A DNA stretch of 64,000 bases, taken from NCBI GenBank assembly GCA_030432695.1, contig JAUILN010000003.1:248001-312000 (forward strand), given 5' to 3'. The stretch comes from a bacterium (GTDB lineage Bacteria; Planctomycetota; UBA1135; UBA2386). Shown here piece after piece: positions 1 to 9,057 of the stretch (the stretch's first letter is position 1; the number at the start of each line of letters is the position of its first letter). The position numbers were made by a program, and so were the translations under genes. The notes beneath the pieces are model-generated. The model searched no databases. It was not told where the DNA came from and was given only the letters and a program-made list of their open reading frames with translations.

Positions 1-2
1 TC

Positions 3-545
3 GGCACCAACCTGGTCGAGCAGGCGGACCTGGCGAACCTCGGTGGCAACCAGCTCGGCACCGCGCGGTTCGTCGATTCGTCCGTCGGCAACTACCGACT
101 GCTCCCCAATTCACTCGCGGTCGACGCGGCTGATGGCAGCGCGACGACTCTGTTCGTGGACCGCGATGGAGAGCCGCGCGGTTGGCACGGCGAGCGCCCC
201 GACCTCGGTCCGGACGAGATGCACCTGCATTCGGTTCATCTGGAGACCGACTCGGCACTCGGCTCGGTCTGGGAGTTCGTGGTCCGCACGTATCCCGGCG
301 CGCAGTTCGGCCTGTTGGTGGGCCAGGTCGCCGGCGCCGCGCCGTTCGGTGCCGGTCTTCCGCACCTCGACGGCGCGGTGTTCGCGCCTGGGCTCGGTGG
401 GTTCGCCGATGTCGACGGCATAGGGCGCGCGTCGCTGCCGGTGCCAGGCGATCCGGCGCTGCTCGGGCTGGCCCTTCACTGGCAGCCGGTGGTCTCGGTG
501 CTGCCGTTCTGGGGCGCGAACTCGCTGCGCACGGTTCTGCGTTGA
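3..545 (+). CDS. C-terminal part of a secreted right-handed parallel beta-helix protein (5' end outside window)
   Basis: The frame is open from the first bases and stops at 543-545, so only about 180 C-terminal residues are present. The first part contains the pattern found at the end of many parallel beta-helix surface proteins: FVDSSVGNYRLLPNSLAVD, then VDRDGEPRG and PDLGPDEMH, which correspond to the usual 'DP.F.D...GD.RL...SPAID.G...DLDG..R..PD.GA.E' signature. The remaining 115 or so residues form a beta-rich module ending in a strand-like stretch, as is common at the C terminus of exported planctomycete proteins. The protein is therefore probably extracellular or surface bound. The substrate or ligand cannot be told, because the repeat region and signal peptide lie upstream. 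Confidence 0.7.
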   Translation, partial: GTNLVEQADLANLGGNQLGTARFVDSSVGNYRLLPNSLAVDAADGSATTLFVDRDGEPRGWHGERPDLGPDEMHLHSVHLETDSALGSVWEFVVRTYPGAQFGLLVGQVAGAAPFGAGLPHLDGAVFAPGLGGFADVDGIGRASLPVPGDPALLGLALHWQPVVSVLPFWGANSLRTVLR

Positions 546-564
546 GCGCCCGCGATCGGGCCTG

Positions 565-1218
565 TCAGCCGCTCAGCCGCTCGACCACGTGCCGGTGACC
601 GTGCTCGCCGGCGAGATCGACCGCCTTGCGGCCGTCGTCGCTGGTCTTCTCGGGATCGGCTCCGCGGCGCAGCAGCAGCTCGACGAGGTCGAGGTCGCCG
701 CGGCGGGCCGCTCCGTGCAGAGGGGTCCAACCGCCGCGTTGGACCGCGTCCGGATCGGCACCGGATTGCAGCAGGAGCTGTGCGACCCGCACCGAGCCGG
801 CGGCGACCGCGCTGTGCAGTGGACGGACCAACGACGGGTTGGCGGCGACCGCGTCGACGGGCGCGCCCTGGCGGAGCAGCCACTCGACCAGGTCGGGGTG
901 GCCGAAGAACGCGGCCAGGTGCAGCGGCGTGAAGCCGTCGGGCGAGCGCGCGGTGATTGCGCTCGGCGCCTGACCGACCACCCCGGCGAGGTCGCCGAGC
1001 CGGCCGAGCGCGGTGACCTCCCAGACGTCCAGGCTGTCGACGAGTCCGAGCAGGTGCTGCGCCAGGTCGTTCTGCCGGTGGTAGAGCGCCAGCATCAGCA
1101 GCGAGAGCCCCTCGGGGTCGCGGGCGGTGGCGGAACTCGGGTCGGCGTCGACCGCGGCGCGGACGGTGTGCGGATCGCCGGCGCGCAGAGCTTCGAACAG
1201 CGCGAACGAGTCGGTCAT
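565..1218 (-). CDS. Ankyrin-repeat protein
   Basis: A 217-residue protein without signal peptide or membrane segment, so probably cytoplasmic. At least three good ankyrin repeats are visible between about residues 95 and 195 (GFTPLHLAAFFGHPDLVEWL, RPLHSAVAAGSVRVAQLLL, GWTPLHGAARRGDLDLVELL), followed by a weaker fourth (DGRKAVDLAGEHGHRHVVERL, here split for length) and preceded by degenerate ones from about residue 5. Ankyrin repeats bind other proteins; no catalytic domain is attached, so the partner is unknown. It converges with the beta-helix gene upstream (20-base gap) and is followed on the same strand order by the Nif3-like gene, 32 bases away. Possible co-transcription with the two genes upstream of it cannot be decided from sequence alone. 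Confidence 0.88.
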   Translation of the reverse strand: MTDSFALFEALRAGDPHTVRAAVDADPSSATARDPEGLSLLMLALYHRQNDLAQHLLGLVDSLDVWEVTALGRLGDLAGVVGQAPSAITARSPDGFTPLHLAAFFGHPDLVEWLLRQGAPVDAVAANPSLVRPLHSAVAAGSVRVAQLLLQSGADPDAVQRGGWTPLHGAARRGDLDLVELLLRRGADPEKTSDDGRKAVDLAGEHGHRHVVERLSG

Positions 1219-1250
1219 GGCGGCAGTCTACGCAGGCCGTGTCGCGGGGG

Positions 1251-2063
1251 TCAGATCGGTGCCAGTGGGTCGCGGTCGACCGCGCTGACGGTCCAGTCCA
1301 CGGCGTCGCCGAGTTCCGCGGCCAGTCGCTCACGGAAGCGGCCCAGGTAGCCGCGCTCGGTGTTGGTGTGCTCACACAGCACCACGCTGGTGCCGGCGTC
1401 GAGGGCGGCGAGCACGTCGTGGTGGCGCATCTCGCCGGTCCACCACAGGTCGGCCGGAGCCTGGGTCAGGACCGAACCCCCGGCGCCGGCGCAGAGCGCG
1501 ACCGTGCGGATCGGCTGCTGGTCCTGGGCGTGGCACGGGCTGGCGGCGAGCCGTACCGAGCCGAGGTCGAGGTGGCGTTTGATCGTGCGGACCAGGTCGA
1601 CCAGCGGGAGCGGAGTCTCGAGGGTCACCAGCCGACCCTGGCCGTGTGGGCTCTCGGGCGCCAGGGCTTCGATCGCAACGCGGTCGCCGGGGCCCAGCCC
1701 ATCGGCGAGCCAGTCGTTGACGCCGCCGTCGACCGCATCGAGCGCGGTGTGCGGCGAGTAGAGCGCGATGCCGGCGGCGACCGCGCGCAGCACGATGCGC
1801 TGTTTGGGATCGCGGGCCACCAGCCGCTTCATGCCGCCGAAGATCGGTGGATGGTAGGCGACGATCAGCTCGCAGTCGGCGGCGAGGGCCTCGTCGAGCA
1901 CGGCCTCGGTCAGGTCGATCGTCAGCAGGCCGCGTTGGATCGGGCGCCGGGGGAGGGTGTCGACCAGCAGGCCGACGTTGTCCCAGTCGGCCGCGAGTTC
2001 GAGCGGCGCGAGTCCTTGCAGCGCATCGAGGACCCGATCGAGGGGCAGAGCCATGGTCGGCAT
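1251..2063 (-). CDS. Nif3-like dinuclear metal centre protein (YbgI / GTP cyclohydrolase I type 2 family)
   Basis: A 270-residue protein of the usual size for the short bacterial Nif3 family, which forms toroidal hexamers with two metal ions per subunit. The metal-binding residues are visible: AYHPPIFGG near residue 70, SPHTALDAVDGGVNDWL near residue 103, and the C-terminal CEHTNTERGY near residue 233 with the expected His and Glu. The N terminus (WDNVGLLV) is also typical. The physiological reaction of this family is not settled; the annotation as GTP cyclohydrolase rests on a few members only. It lies 18 bases downstream of the uracil-DNA glycosylase gene on the same strand, so the two are probably co-transcribed. 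ATG at 2063 is used; a second ATG three codons later is possible. Confidence 0.92.
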   Translation of the reverse strand: MPTMALPLDRVLDALQGLAPLELAADWDNVGLLVDTLPRRPIQRGLLTIDLTEAVLDEALAADCELIVAYHPPIFGGMKRLVARDPKQRIVLRAVAAGIALYSPHTALDAVDGGVNDWLADGLGPGDRVAIEALAPESPHGQGRLVTLETPLPLVDLVRTIKRHLDLGSVRLAASPCHAQDQQPIRTVALCAGAGGSVLTQAPADLWWTGEMRHHDVLAALDAGTSVVLCEHTNTERGYLGRFRERLAAELGDAVDWTVSAVDRDPLAPI

Positions 2064-2081
2064 TGTCGGGCGACGGCGGGA

Positions 2082-2789
2082 TCAGGCGAGTCCCAAGTCG
2101 GCGAGCGCCTGGTCGACCAGCGGCTCCCAGCCCTTGTTGGCCGCCGGACTGGCCGGGCTCGGATGCGGGATCCGACCGATCCGGATCGAGTCGCCGAACA
2201 CCTTCCGCGCCTGGGTCTCGGCGAAGGCGCCGACGCCGACGATCCACTCCGGTGACAGGCACTCGACCACCGCGCGCAGGTGGTCGTTGCAGGCCTCGTG
2301 CAGCGGCTCGCGCTCGGCGACCGGCAGCTTGTCGGGAGTGCGGTTGCGGCCGCTGTCCTCGAGGAAGGCCAGCGGGCAGTAGTTGTGCACGTAGAAGCGC
2401 GCGAAGAACCGCTCCGGGCTCCTCCAGCGCTCCGCCGCCCAGCCCCACAGCCGCCGGCCGCTGACCTCGCTGCGACGGCAGGCGAAGCCCTCGATCGGCC
2501 GCTTGGGGTGCTCCTTGGCCGGGCGGTCGACGGTGGCCTCGATGCCGAGCCAGTCCCGCACGGCAGCGATCTCGCCGAACGGCACGCCGGTCTGGGCCAT
2601 GCCGAACGGGCCCGGGTTCATGCCGAGCAGCAGGACCTCGCGGCTGCCCTGGCCGTAGCGGCGCAGATACTCGGCGTGCGGTCGGCGGGCGTACTCCAAG
2701 GGCTGGTAGACGTAGGCGACCGGATCGCCGAAGCGCAGCCTGGAGAGTCGTCGGACGATCTCCTTGGTGGCCTTCTCGAGGCAGGACAT
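2082..2789 (-). CDS. SMUG1-type single-strand-selective uracil-DNA glycosylase
   Basis: The protein of about 235 residues carries both signature motifs of the SMUG1 branch of uracil-DNA glycosylases: GMNPGPFGMAQTGVPFGE in the N-terminal third and IPHPSPASPAANKGW near the C terminus, the latter holding the catalytic-site histidine. It should excise uracil, and possibly oxidised pyrimidines, from DNA in base-excision repair in the cytoplasm. SMUG1 is best known from animals but occurs in a scattered set of bacteria including planctomycetes. ATG at 2789 is chosen because it begins the conserved N terminus; an in-frame ATG at 2813 would add eight residues. The Nif3-like gene follows 18 bases downstream on the same strand. 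Confidence 0.93.
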   Translation of the reverse strand: MSCLEKATKEIVRRLSRLRFGDPVAYVYQPLEYARRPHAEYLRRYGQGSREVLLLGMNPGPFGMAQTGVPFGEIAAVRDWLGIEATVDRPAKEHPKRPIEGFACRRSEVSGRRLWGWAAERWRSPERFFARFYVHNYCPLAFLEDSGRNRTPDKLPVAEREPLHEACNDHLRAVVECLSPEWIVGVGAFAETQARKVFGDSIRIGRIPHPSPASPAANKGWEPLVDQALADLGLA

Positions 2790-2983
2790 CCGGCAGACGG
2801 TAGCGCGGCGCATCGCGCGATTCCGGTCGCGGTTGTGGGGTCAAGGCGCGGGGCGCAGACGGTCGACCAATCAAGGACCCGGCAATTCCTGCCCACTGCT
2901 GGCGCCTGGAAGGGCGCCGGATACCGTGCGGGGTCCGCGCCTCGCCGACCCCGGTGTACTCCCGGGCCTGCCTGGACCTCAGC

Positions 2984-4201
2984 ATGAAGATCGCGCTCCT
3001 CAGCTACGAGTACCCGCCCGAGACCGGCTTCGGGGGGATCGGCACCTACAGCTACTACCAGGCCCGCGGGCTGGCGAAGAACGGCCACGACGTGCATGTC
3101 TTCGCCGGCTCGACCAAGCCGGGGATCTTCCACTCGGAGCACGACGGCGTCCGGGTGACGCGCATCAAGATGGAAGGTTGGGTGCACCGCGCGGTGCAGG
3201 GGCTGCGCGACCGCCGCTGCTGGTGGTCGACGAACCGCACCGAGACCGCCTACGGCGCCTACTACGCGCTGAAGAAGGCGATGAAGCGCGAGCACTTCGA
3301 CGTCGTCGAGTTCCCCGAGTGCGGGGCCGACGGCCTGTTCGTCACCACGCTGCTCGATGTTCCCACGGCCGTGAAGTTCCACAGCCCCGCGCGGCTGATC
3401 ATGGGGCTCTACGACACGCCGAAGATGGACCGGGAGATCACCGCGTTCGTCGAGCAGATCGCGATCAACCAGTGCACGATCCGCACCTCGTGCAGCCAGT
3501 TCCTGGCCGACGAGGTGGCTGCCAAGATGCACGTGAGGCCGCCGATCCACGTGGTGCCCAACGGCATCGACCTGGACCTCTTCGATCAGGACGACGGCAT
3601 CGACGTCCACGAGCGGTTCGGCCTGCCGCGCGATCCCGACAGCGTGGTGGTGTTCTTCGCCAACCGGATGGAGCCGCGCAAGGGCATCCATCTGGTGAAG
3701 GAGATGTGCTTCTCGGTGATGCAGGAGTACTCGAACGTGCACTTCGCCTTCGCCGGCGACGACCTGTTCGGGATCATGAAGAACGAGATCCGGCCGTTCA
3801 TCGACGCGAACGGCCTGCAGAAGCGCTTCCACTACTTCGGCAAGCTGCAGTTGCCGGAGGTGCGCGCGATCCTGAAGCACTCGGCGGACGTGTTCCTGAT
3901 CCCGAGCCTGTGGGAGAACGCGCCCTACTCGTGCATCGAGGCGATGTCGGCGGGGCGCGCGATCGTGTCCTCGGACTGCGGCGGCATGCCGGAGCTGATC
4001 AAGGACGGCGAGACCGGGATGATCGCCAAGAACGACCACGCGCCGTCGTTCGTCGAGGCGTTGCGCAAGGTCGTCGCCGACGCCGATCTGCGCCAGCGAC
4101 TCGGCGAGAACGCGCGGCGCGAGGTCGAGAGTCGGCTCACCGACGTGAAGATCGCCGCGCAAGCTGCCGACCTCTACCAGAGGGAGATCGCCGGCCGCTG
4201 A
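2984..4201 (+). CDS. Glycosyltransferase family 4 enzyme
   Basis: A 405-residue GT-B protein that starts MKIALLSYEYPPETGFGGIG, the classical N-terminal Rossmann strand and glycine-rich acceptor loop of GT4 enzymes. The C-terminal domain has NRMEPRKGIHLVKEM (donor-domain start, about residue 225) and the E-x7-E region SLWENAPYSCIEAMSAGRAI near residue 315, followed by CGGMPELI. It should transfer a sugar from a nucleotide-sugar donor to a glycan or lipid-linked acceptor at the cytoplasmic face; the sugar cannot be named. ATG 2984 is preferred over an upstream ATG at 2954 because it begins the first beta strand. The next gene starts 15 bases after its stop, so they form an operon. Confidence 0.93.
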   Translation: MKIALLSYEYPPETGFGGIGTYSYYQARGLAKNGHDVHVFAGSTKPGIFHSEHDGVRVTRIKMEGWVHRAVQGLRDRRCWWSTNRTETAYGAYYALKKAMKREHFDVVEFPECGADGLFVTTLLDVPTAVKFHSPARLIMGLYDTPKMDREITAFVEQIAINQCTIRTSCSQFLADEVAAKMHVRPPIHVVPNGIDLDLFDQDDGIDVHERFGLPRDPDSVVVFFANRMEPRKGIHLVKEMCFSVMQEYSNVHFAFAGDDLFGIMKNEIRPFIDANGLQKRFHYFGKLQLPEVRAILKHSADVFLIPSLWENAPYSCIEAMSAGRAIVSSDCGGMPELIKDGETGMIAKNDHAPSFVEALRKVVADADLRQRLGENARREVESRLTDVKIAAQAADLYQREIAGR

Positions 4202-4216
4202 GCGGGCGGTGCGAGG

Positions 4217-7200
4217 ATGCCCGAGGTCCGGATCGTCGGTGACGGCGAGGGCAGCGTCGAGCGGATCGACGTGGAGGAGGCCTGTGCGCGGACGCTCGGT
4301 GAGCGGCGCGGTCAGCGCCTCGAGGACGCGCTGGCGCGTCCGGTCTGCGCGGCGCCACTACACGAGATCGTCTGCGACGCCGGAGGTGAGGTCTGGCCGT
4401 GCCGGGCGGCGACCGAGCCGCTGAGTCGCCGGCGGGTCACCGACGTGGCCAAGGCTTGGGGCGGCCGCGAGATCGAGCGGTTGCGGGCTTCGCTGGCCGC
4501 CGGCGAGATTCCGCGTGGCTCGTGCGGCAACTGTGCGCGATTCCTGGAGCTGGGCTTGTTGGACCAGGCGGCGCTGGTGCGCGACTACGCGGGGCTCGAC
4601 CCACGAGAGCCGGGGCGTGGTCCGCGCCGGCTGCTGCTGCGCCTCGACGCGCGCAGCAGCGGTACGCGCGACGAACAGGTGCTGCGGCGCTTCCAGAGCA
4701 CCGTCGATCATCTCGACGAGTTGATCCTCGAGGCCACCGATCCGCTCGGCTACGACGTCACCTGGACGATCCTCGAAGAACTCGCAGCGCGCACCGACCG
4801 CGAGATCGGCGTGCTGTTGCGGGTCGCCGGGCGACCGCTCGATGCCGAGCGCCGCGAGCGGACCTTGCCGGTGGTGCCGAGGTCGGTCGACGTGTTGGCC
4901 GGTGCCGCCCTGGAGCAGGACCTGGTCTGGGCCAGGCAGGTGCTCGGCGAGGGCGGATCACTGACGGTTCGCATGGTGCTCGGGCCGGACAACTGGTTCG
5001 ACCTGCACCGGGTCGCCTCCGTCTGTGCGGCGTTCGGGGCGACGCTGACCGCGCGCGCGTCGCGGGAGGACGGCACGATGCCGCTCGCCGAAGCGCCGCT
5101 GGCGCAGGCGCGCGCAGCCGAGGGGTTCCTGGCGTCACAGTGGCAGCTGTTCGAGGACGGCACACGGCCGGCGAGCCTGGACCGGCACCAGTACTCCCTG
5201 CTCCGCCGCGAGATCCGCCGGCTGCTCGAGGTGCGCGCCTCCGAGTCCTGGTTCAGTGCGCCGGAGCAGGTGTTGGAGGGCCGCGGCATCGCGCTGCAGC
5301 TGCCTCCGCTCGACCATCCGACGATGGTCGATCACGAGCGGAGCGGCCACATCGCTGCGTGGTGGGCGCCGCTCGAAGCGCCGGTCGGGTTGCGCGACTG
5401 GGCGCGAGTGGTCGCTGCGGATCCTGTGGCCGACGAGCTGCTGGTGACGCGAGCTGGAGCGCGTCTGCTGCTGCACAAGGCCGCGCTGGAGTTCGACGAG
5501 GAACCGGTGCTCGAACTGCTGCGCCGGCTCTACGGGCGCGCCGAGGCGCGTGCCAATGCCCTGCGCGAGGAGGACGAAGTCGGTGCGGCACGCGGACTCG
5601 CCTGGGCCGTCGACGCCTGGCGCGACCAGCTCGGTCTGGCGCGCCTCACCCGCCGCCGCGCGCCGTTCCGGATCGAGGATCCGCCGCCCATGGATGCGGG
5701 CGAGCCGGTGGTGACGGTGCTGATCCCGAGCTACCGCCACGAGGACTTCATCGCCGACTGCATCCGCTCGGCGCTGGCGCAGCGGGGCATCGCCCATCGG
5801 GTGCTGGTCTGCGACGACCAGTCGCCCGACGGCACGGTGCGGCGCGCAAGGCGGATTCGCGACGAGCGGCTGCGGGTCGAGGTCAACGACCGGAACCTCG
5901 GACTCGGCAACAGCGTGCTGCGGGCGCTCGATCTCATCGACACGCCGTACGTCGCGCTGATGAACTCGGACGACGTGTTCCATCCCGATCGGCTCCAGCG
6001 CTGCGTGCAGGTCCTCGCCGACGACGCCGAGGCCCAGCTGGTGACCACCGGGCTTCAGCTGATCGACTCCGCGGGTGGTGAACTCACGCCGGACAACGTC
6101 GCGCGCCTGGTCGACGGGCGCAACGTTGCCGACTGGGTCGGTTGGTACGAGCGCGCCCAGCCCGACGAGGGCGCCGATCTGCTCCTCGAGCTGCTGCGCC
6201 ATAACTTCCTGGCGACCAGCACCAACCTCGTCTGTCGGACGGCGTTCCTGCGTGCCGAGGCGGAGGCGCTGCAGAGCCTGAAGTTCTGCCTCGACTGGCA
6301 TCTGTTCCTGACCGCGGCGTCGTGCGACGGGCTGCGGCACGTGTCCGACCGGCTGGCCTGCTACCGCCTGCACCCCAACAACACGGTGTGGTTCCGGGAG
6401 GGGCGTCGTTGGTCGTACTTCCTGGAGGTGAACCGCGTCGCGGCGCTGGCGATCCGGCGCTGCCATGACCGCCTGCAGGAAAGCGTCGGTGGCGACGCGG
6501 CGCGGAAGCGGGTCCTCGAACTCGTCTGCCACGGCCTCGCGGCGAACACCGAGGTCGCAGGTCTGGCGGTGCATGCCAACGAGGTGCTCGGCGGCCTGGA
6601 ACTCGATGGCCTGGCGGCGAGCGACTCCGAAGTGGAGCGTCTCGTCCACGAGCTGGCGGATCGAGCGCAACGTGCGGTGCGGCTGCACTACGCCGGGGCC
6701 CGGGTGCCCGACGACCGGCTCGAGGAGCGGGTCGGACAGCTCGACCAACTCGATGCGCTGCGGGTCGGCCGAGTGCTGGCCGAGCTTCGCCAAGAGCAGG
6801 CCGAGGAGTGGCGAAACGACGCGCGTTGGGCGCGTCGACGGATCGGCGAGCTGGAGCGGACGCTGGACGGCGTGCGCCGCGTCGAACAGGCGCTACGCGA
6901 CGAGGTCGACCAGCTGGAACGCTCGATGTCGAAGGCCTTGGAGCGACTGTCGCCGGGCATCCAGCGGCTTTCGGAACTCGCCGGAGCCGGTCCCGGCGAC
7001 GAGCGCGGCGGCGAGTCGAGGTTGCCGGATCGGCTGCAGATCGGGCTGTCGCGCCTGCACGAGGTGGTCGCGCGGGCAGACGAAACCTGGAAGGGCTTGG
7101 AGGCCAGGCTTGCCGACGCCTCCGCACGGCGTGCAGAGATCGAGGCGGAACTCCTGCGGGTGCGGGAGGCCGCGGTCGAGGAGGCGAACAAGCGAGGCGC

Positions 7201-9016
7201 GTCCGAGGAGCGGGAGCGTCAGCGAGAGTCCGAACTCGCGGCGCTGCGCGGCCATCACGAGCAGATGGTCGGCGAGCTGGAGACCGAGCTGGCGGTGGTG
7301 CGGAAGGCGCACGAGAACCTTCGCGGTGAGCTGGTTCGGACGGCCGATGCCAGGGACGCGTTCGAGCGCGATCGGGGCGAGCTGCAGCGTCGGCTCGCCG
7401 AGACCGAGACCGCCCTCGCGACGCGTTCCGACGAGCTGGGTGACGCCGTTTCCCAGGCCGTCGATCTTCGGCAGCGTCTCGAGACGCAGAGCCAGCGCGC
7501 CAAGGACCGCGCATGGAATCTGGAGTCGCGGCTCCAGGAAGTTCACACCCGGTTGACCGAGATCCGACAAGAGAAGGAGGAGATCCTGGCCTCCCGCGAG
7601 TGGAAGACCGGCTCCTTCCTCTGTCGCAAGGTTCCCCTGTTCGCCCGGGGGACCAAAGTCCTTGGTCGCCTCTATCGACGCACGCGCGAATCCACCACAC
7701 GCACCATGATGTTCCTGCAGCGACTGTTCCGGAGGAAGGATCGCACGCCGCTACGAATCGGCGCCGGCTCCACGGCCCACTTCCCGGTGATCTCCCACAC
7801 GTTCGTGTATCAGGAGCTGACCTGCATGCACACGATGCTGGGTGCCGACGTCAAGCTGCTGCATACGCAGAAGGGCCCGCCGGAGGAGCTTCACGCGGCA
7901 TTCCACTACCTCGACGGCAACAAGCAGTTCGTCCAGCCCTCGTGGGACGTGCACACCGCGGACTTCGAGCACTACCGCTCGACGCGTCCCGACCGCTACC
8001 GCAGCTTGCTCGACGCCCTGTCGGAGCACTCGGGACTGCCCGCGGCGGACATCGAGCAGCGATTCGAGTTCAGGCTGGCGTTCACCTACGCGCGGCGGCT
8101 CGAGGCCTGGGGTGCGGACTACGTCCACACCTACTTCTTCTACGACCAGGCACTCAACGGTCTGGTGGCCGGCTGGATGCTCGACATCCCGCGCGGGCTG
8201 TCGACCTACGCCGACCACATGATGCAGGACTGGCCGCTGAAGTGCGTGCCGCTGCACCTGAAGACCGCCGAGGTGATCGTCGCGACCTCGCGACGGATCC
8301 GTGACGAACTGGTCGGTCTCGGTGGCGAGGAGATTGCCCACAAGGTCATCGTCAAACCCAACGGTGTCGATGGCTCGCGCTTCATCGAGGTGTCGCGCGA
8401 GGCTCCGCGCGGGCGCCCGCTCAAGCTGGTCTGTGTCAGCCGCATCGAGCCGAAGAAGGGCATGCTCGAGCTTGCGGAGGCGGCGAAGCTGCTCAAGGAC
8501 GAGGGCGTCGCCGTGGAGATGCACGTCATCGGCCCGATCGACAAGCTGGCCGAGAGCTACGGTGCGCAGTTCGAGGCACGCATCGCCGAGTTGGGTGTCG
8601 GCGACGTGCTGACCTGCCACGGCTCGATGCTCCAGGACCAGATGCGGCAGCACCTGGACGCGGCCGATGCCTTCGTTGCGCCGTTCGTCGAGACCGAGAG
8701 CGGTGACAAGGACGGGATTCCAACCGCGATCCTCGAGGCGATCGCCACCGGGCTGCCGGTGGTCGCGACCGACGCCGGTTCGATCCCCGAGATCATCGAC
8801 GACGGGGTGGAGGGCCTGATCGTGGCCCAGAAGGACCCCGAGGCCTTGGCCGGCGCGATCAAGAAGCTGGTCGAGACTCCCGAGATGGTGCTCGAACTCG
8901 GCAAGCGAGCGCGGAAGCGCTTCAATGAGGAGTTCGACATCCGCGCCACCGAGCCACGGCTGCACGAGCGGATCCGTGTGGCGGTGGATGCACGGCGGGC
9001 TGCCGCGACGACCTGA
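4217..9016 (+). CDS. Multidomain glycosyltransferase: SPASM-like region, GT2, long coiled coil, GT4
   Basis: A single uninterrupted frame encodes 1599 residues. Residues 40-110 resemble a SPASM auxiliary cluster domain (Cys44, Cys53, Cys62 and the pair Cys103/Cys106, with the pattern of Cys before an Ile-x-x-Asp-x-x-Gly core). Residues 120-290 look like a barrel-type segment but lack the CxxxCxxC of radical SAM enzymes. A GT2 domain begins near residue 497 (VVTVLIPSYRHEDFI), with CDDQSPDGT near 533 and MNSDD near 582. Residues about 835-1130 are heptad-rich coiled coil. A complete GT4 domain starts near 1177 (FPVISHTFVYQE) and has ESGDKDGIPTAILEAIATG near 1495. It lies in an operon with the GT4 gene upstream and the sulfotransferase downstream, suggesting surface glycan assembly. 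Substrates are unknown. Confidence 0.88.
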   Translation: MPEVRIVGDGEGSVERIDVEEACARTLGERRGQRLEDALARPVCAAPLHEIVCDAGGEVWPCRAATEPLSRRRVTDVAKAWGGREIERLRASLAAGEIPRGSCGNCARFLELGLLDQAALVRDYAGLDPREPGRGPRRLLLRLDARSSGTRDEQVLRRFQSTVDHLDELILEATDPLGYDVTWTILEELAARTDREIGVLLRVAGRPLDAERRERTLPVVPRSVDVLAGAALEQDLVWARQVLGEGGSLTVRMVLGPDNWFDLHRVASVCAAFGATLTARASREDGTMPLAEAPLAQARAAEGFLASQWQLFEDGTRPASLDRHQYSLLRREIRRLLEVRASESWFSAPEQVLEGRGIALQLPPLDHPTMVDHERSGHIAAWWAPLEAPVGLRDWARVVAADPVADELLVTRAGARLLLHKAALEFDEEPVLELLRRLYGRAEARANALREEDEVGAARGLAWAVDAWRDQLGLARLTRRRAPFRIEDPPPMDAGEPVVTVLIPSYRHEDFIADCIRSALAQRGIAHRVLVCDDQSPDGTVRRARRIRDERLRVEVNDRNLGLGNSVLRALDLIDTPYVALMNSDDVFHPDRLQRCVQVLADDAEAQLVTTGLQLIDSAGGELTPDNVARLVDGRNVADWVGWYERAQPDEGADLLLELLRHNFLATSTNLVCRTAFLRAEAEALQSLKFCLDWHLFLTAASCDGLRHVSDRLACYRLHPNNTVWFREGRRWSYFLEVNRVAALAIRRCHDRLQESVGGDAARKRVLELVCHGLAANTEVAGLAVHANEVLGGLELDGLAASDSEVERLVHELADRAQRAVRLHYAGARVPDDRLEERVGQLDQLDALRVGRVLAELRQEQAEEWRNDARWARRRIGELERTLDGVRRVEQALRDEVDQLERSMSKALERLSPGIQRLSELAGAGPGDERGGESRLPDRLQIGLSRLHEVVARADETWKGLEARLADASARRAEIEAELLRVREAAVEEANKRGASEERERQRESELAALRGHHEQMVGELETELAVVRKAHENLRGELVRTADARDAFERDRGELQRRLAETETALATRSDELGDAVSQAVDLRQRLETQSQRAKDRAWNLESRLQEVHTRLTEIRQEKEEILASREWKTGSFLCRKVPLFARGTKVLGRLYRRTRESTTRTMMFLQRLFRRKDRTPLRIGAGSTAHFPVISHTFVYQELTCMHTMLGADVKLLHTQKGPPEELHAAFHYLDGNKQFVQPSWDVHTADFEHYRSTRPDRYRSLLDALSEHSGLPAADIEQRFEFRLAFTYARRLEAWGADYVHTYFFYDQALNGLVAGWMLDIPRGLSTYADHMMQDWPLKCVPLHLKTAEVIVATSRRIRDELVGLGGEEIAHKVIVKPNGVDGSRFIEVSREAPRGRPLKLVCVSRIEPKKGMLELAEAAKLLKDEGVAVEMHVIGPIDKLAESYGAQFEARIAELGVGDVLTCHGSMLQDQMRQHLDAADAFVAPFVETESGDKDGIPTAILEAIATGLPVVATDAGSIPEIIDDGVEGLIVAQKDPEALAGAIKKLVETPEMVLELGKRARKRFNEEFDIRATEPRLHERIRVAVDARRAAATT

Positions 9017-9057
9017 GTCGCTGGACGCGCCGCCCACCCGATCTTCCGAATCAGAAC

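Noticed and set aside
5135..6793. A long minus-strand frame inside the giant glycosyltransferase gene
   Set aside because: Its composition is typical of shadow frames (Arg, Gln, His, Val rich), with no motif, and it lies wholly opposite a clear GT2 domain.
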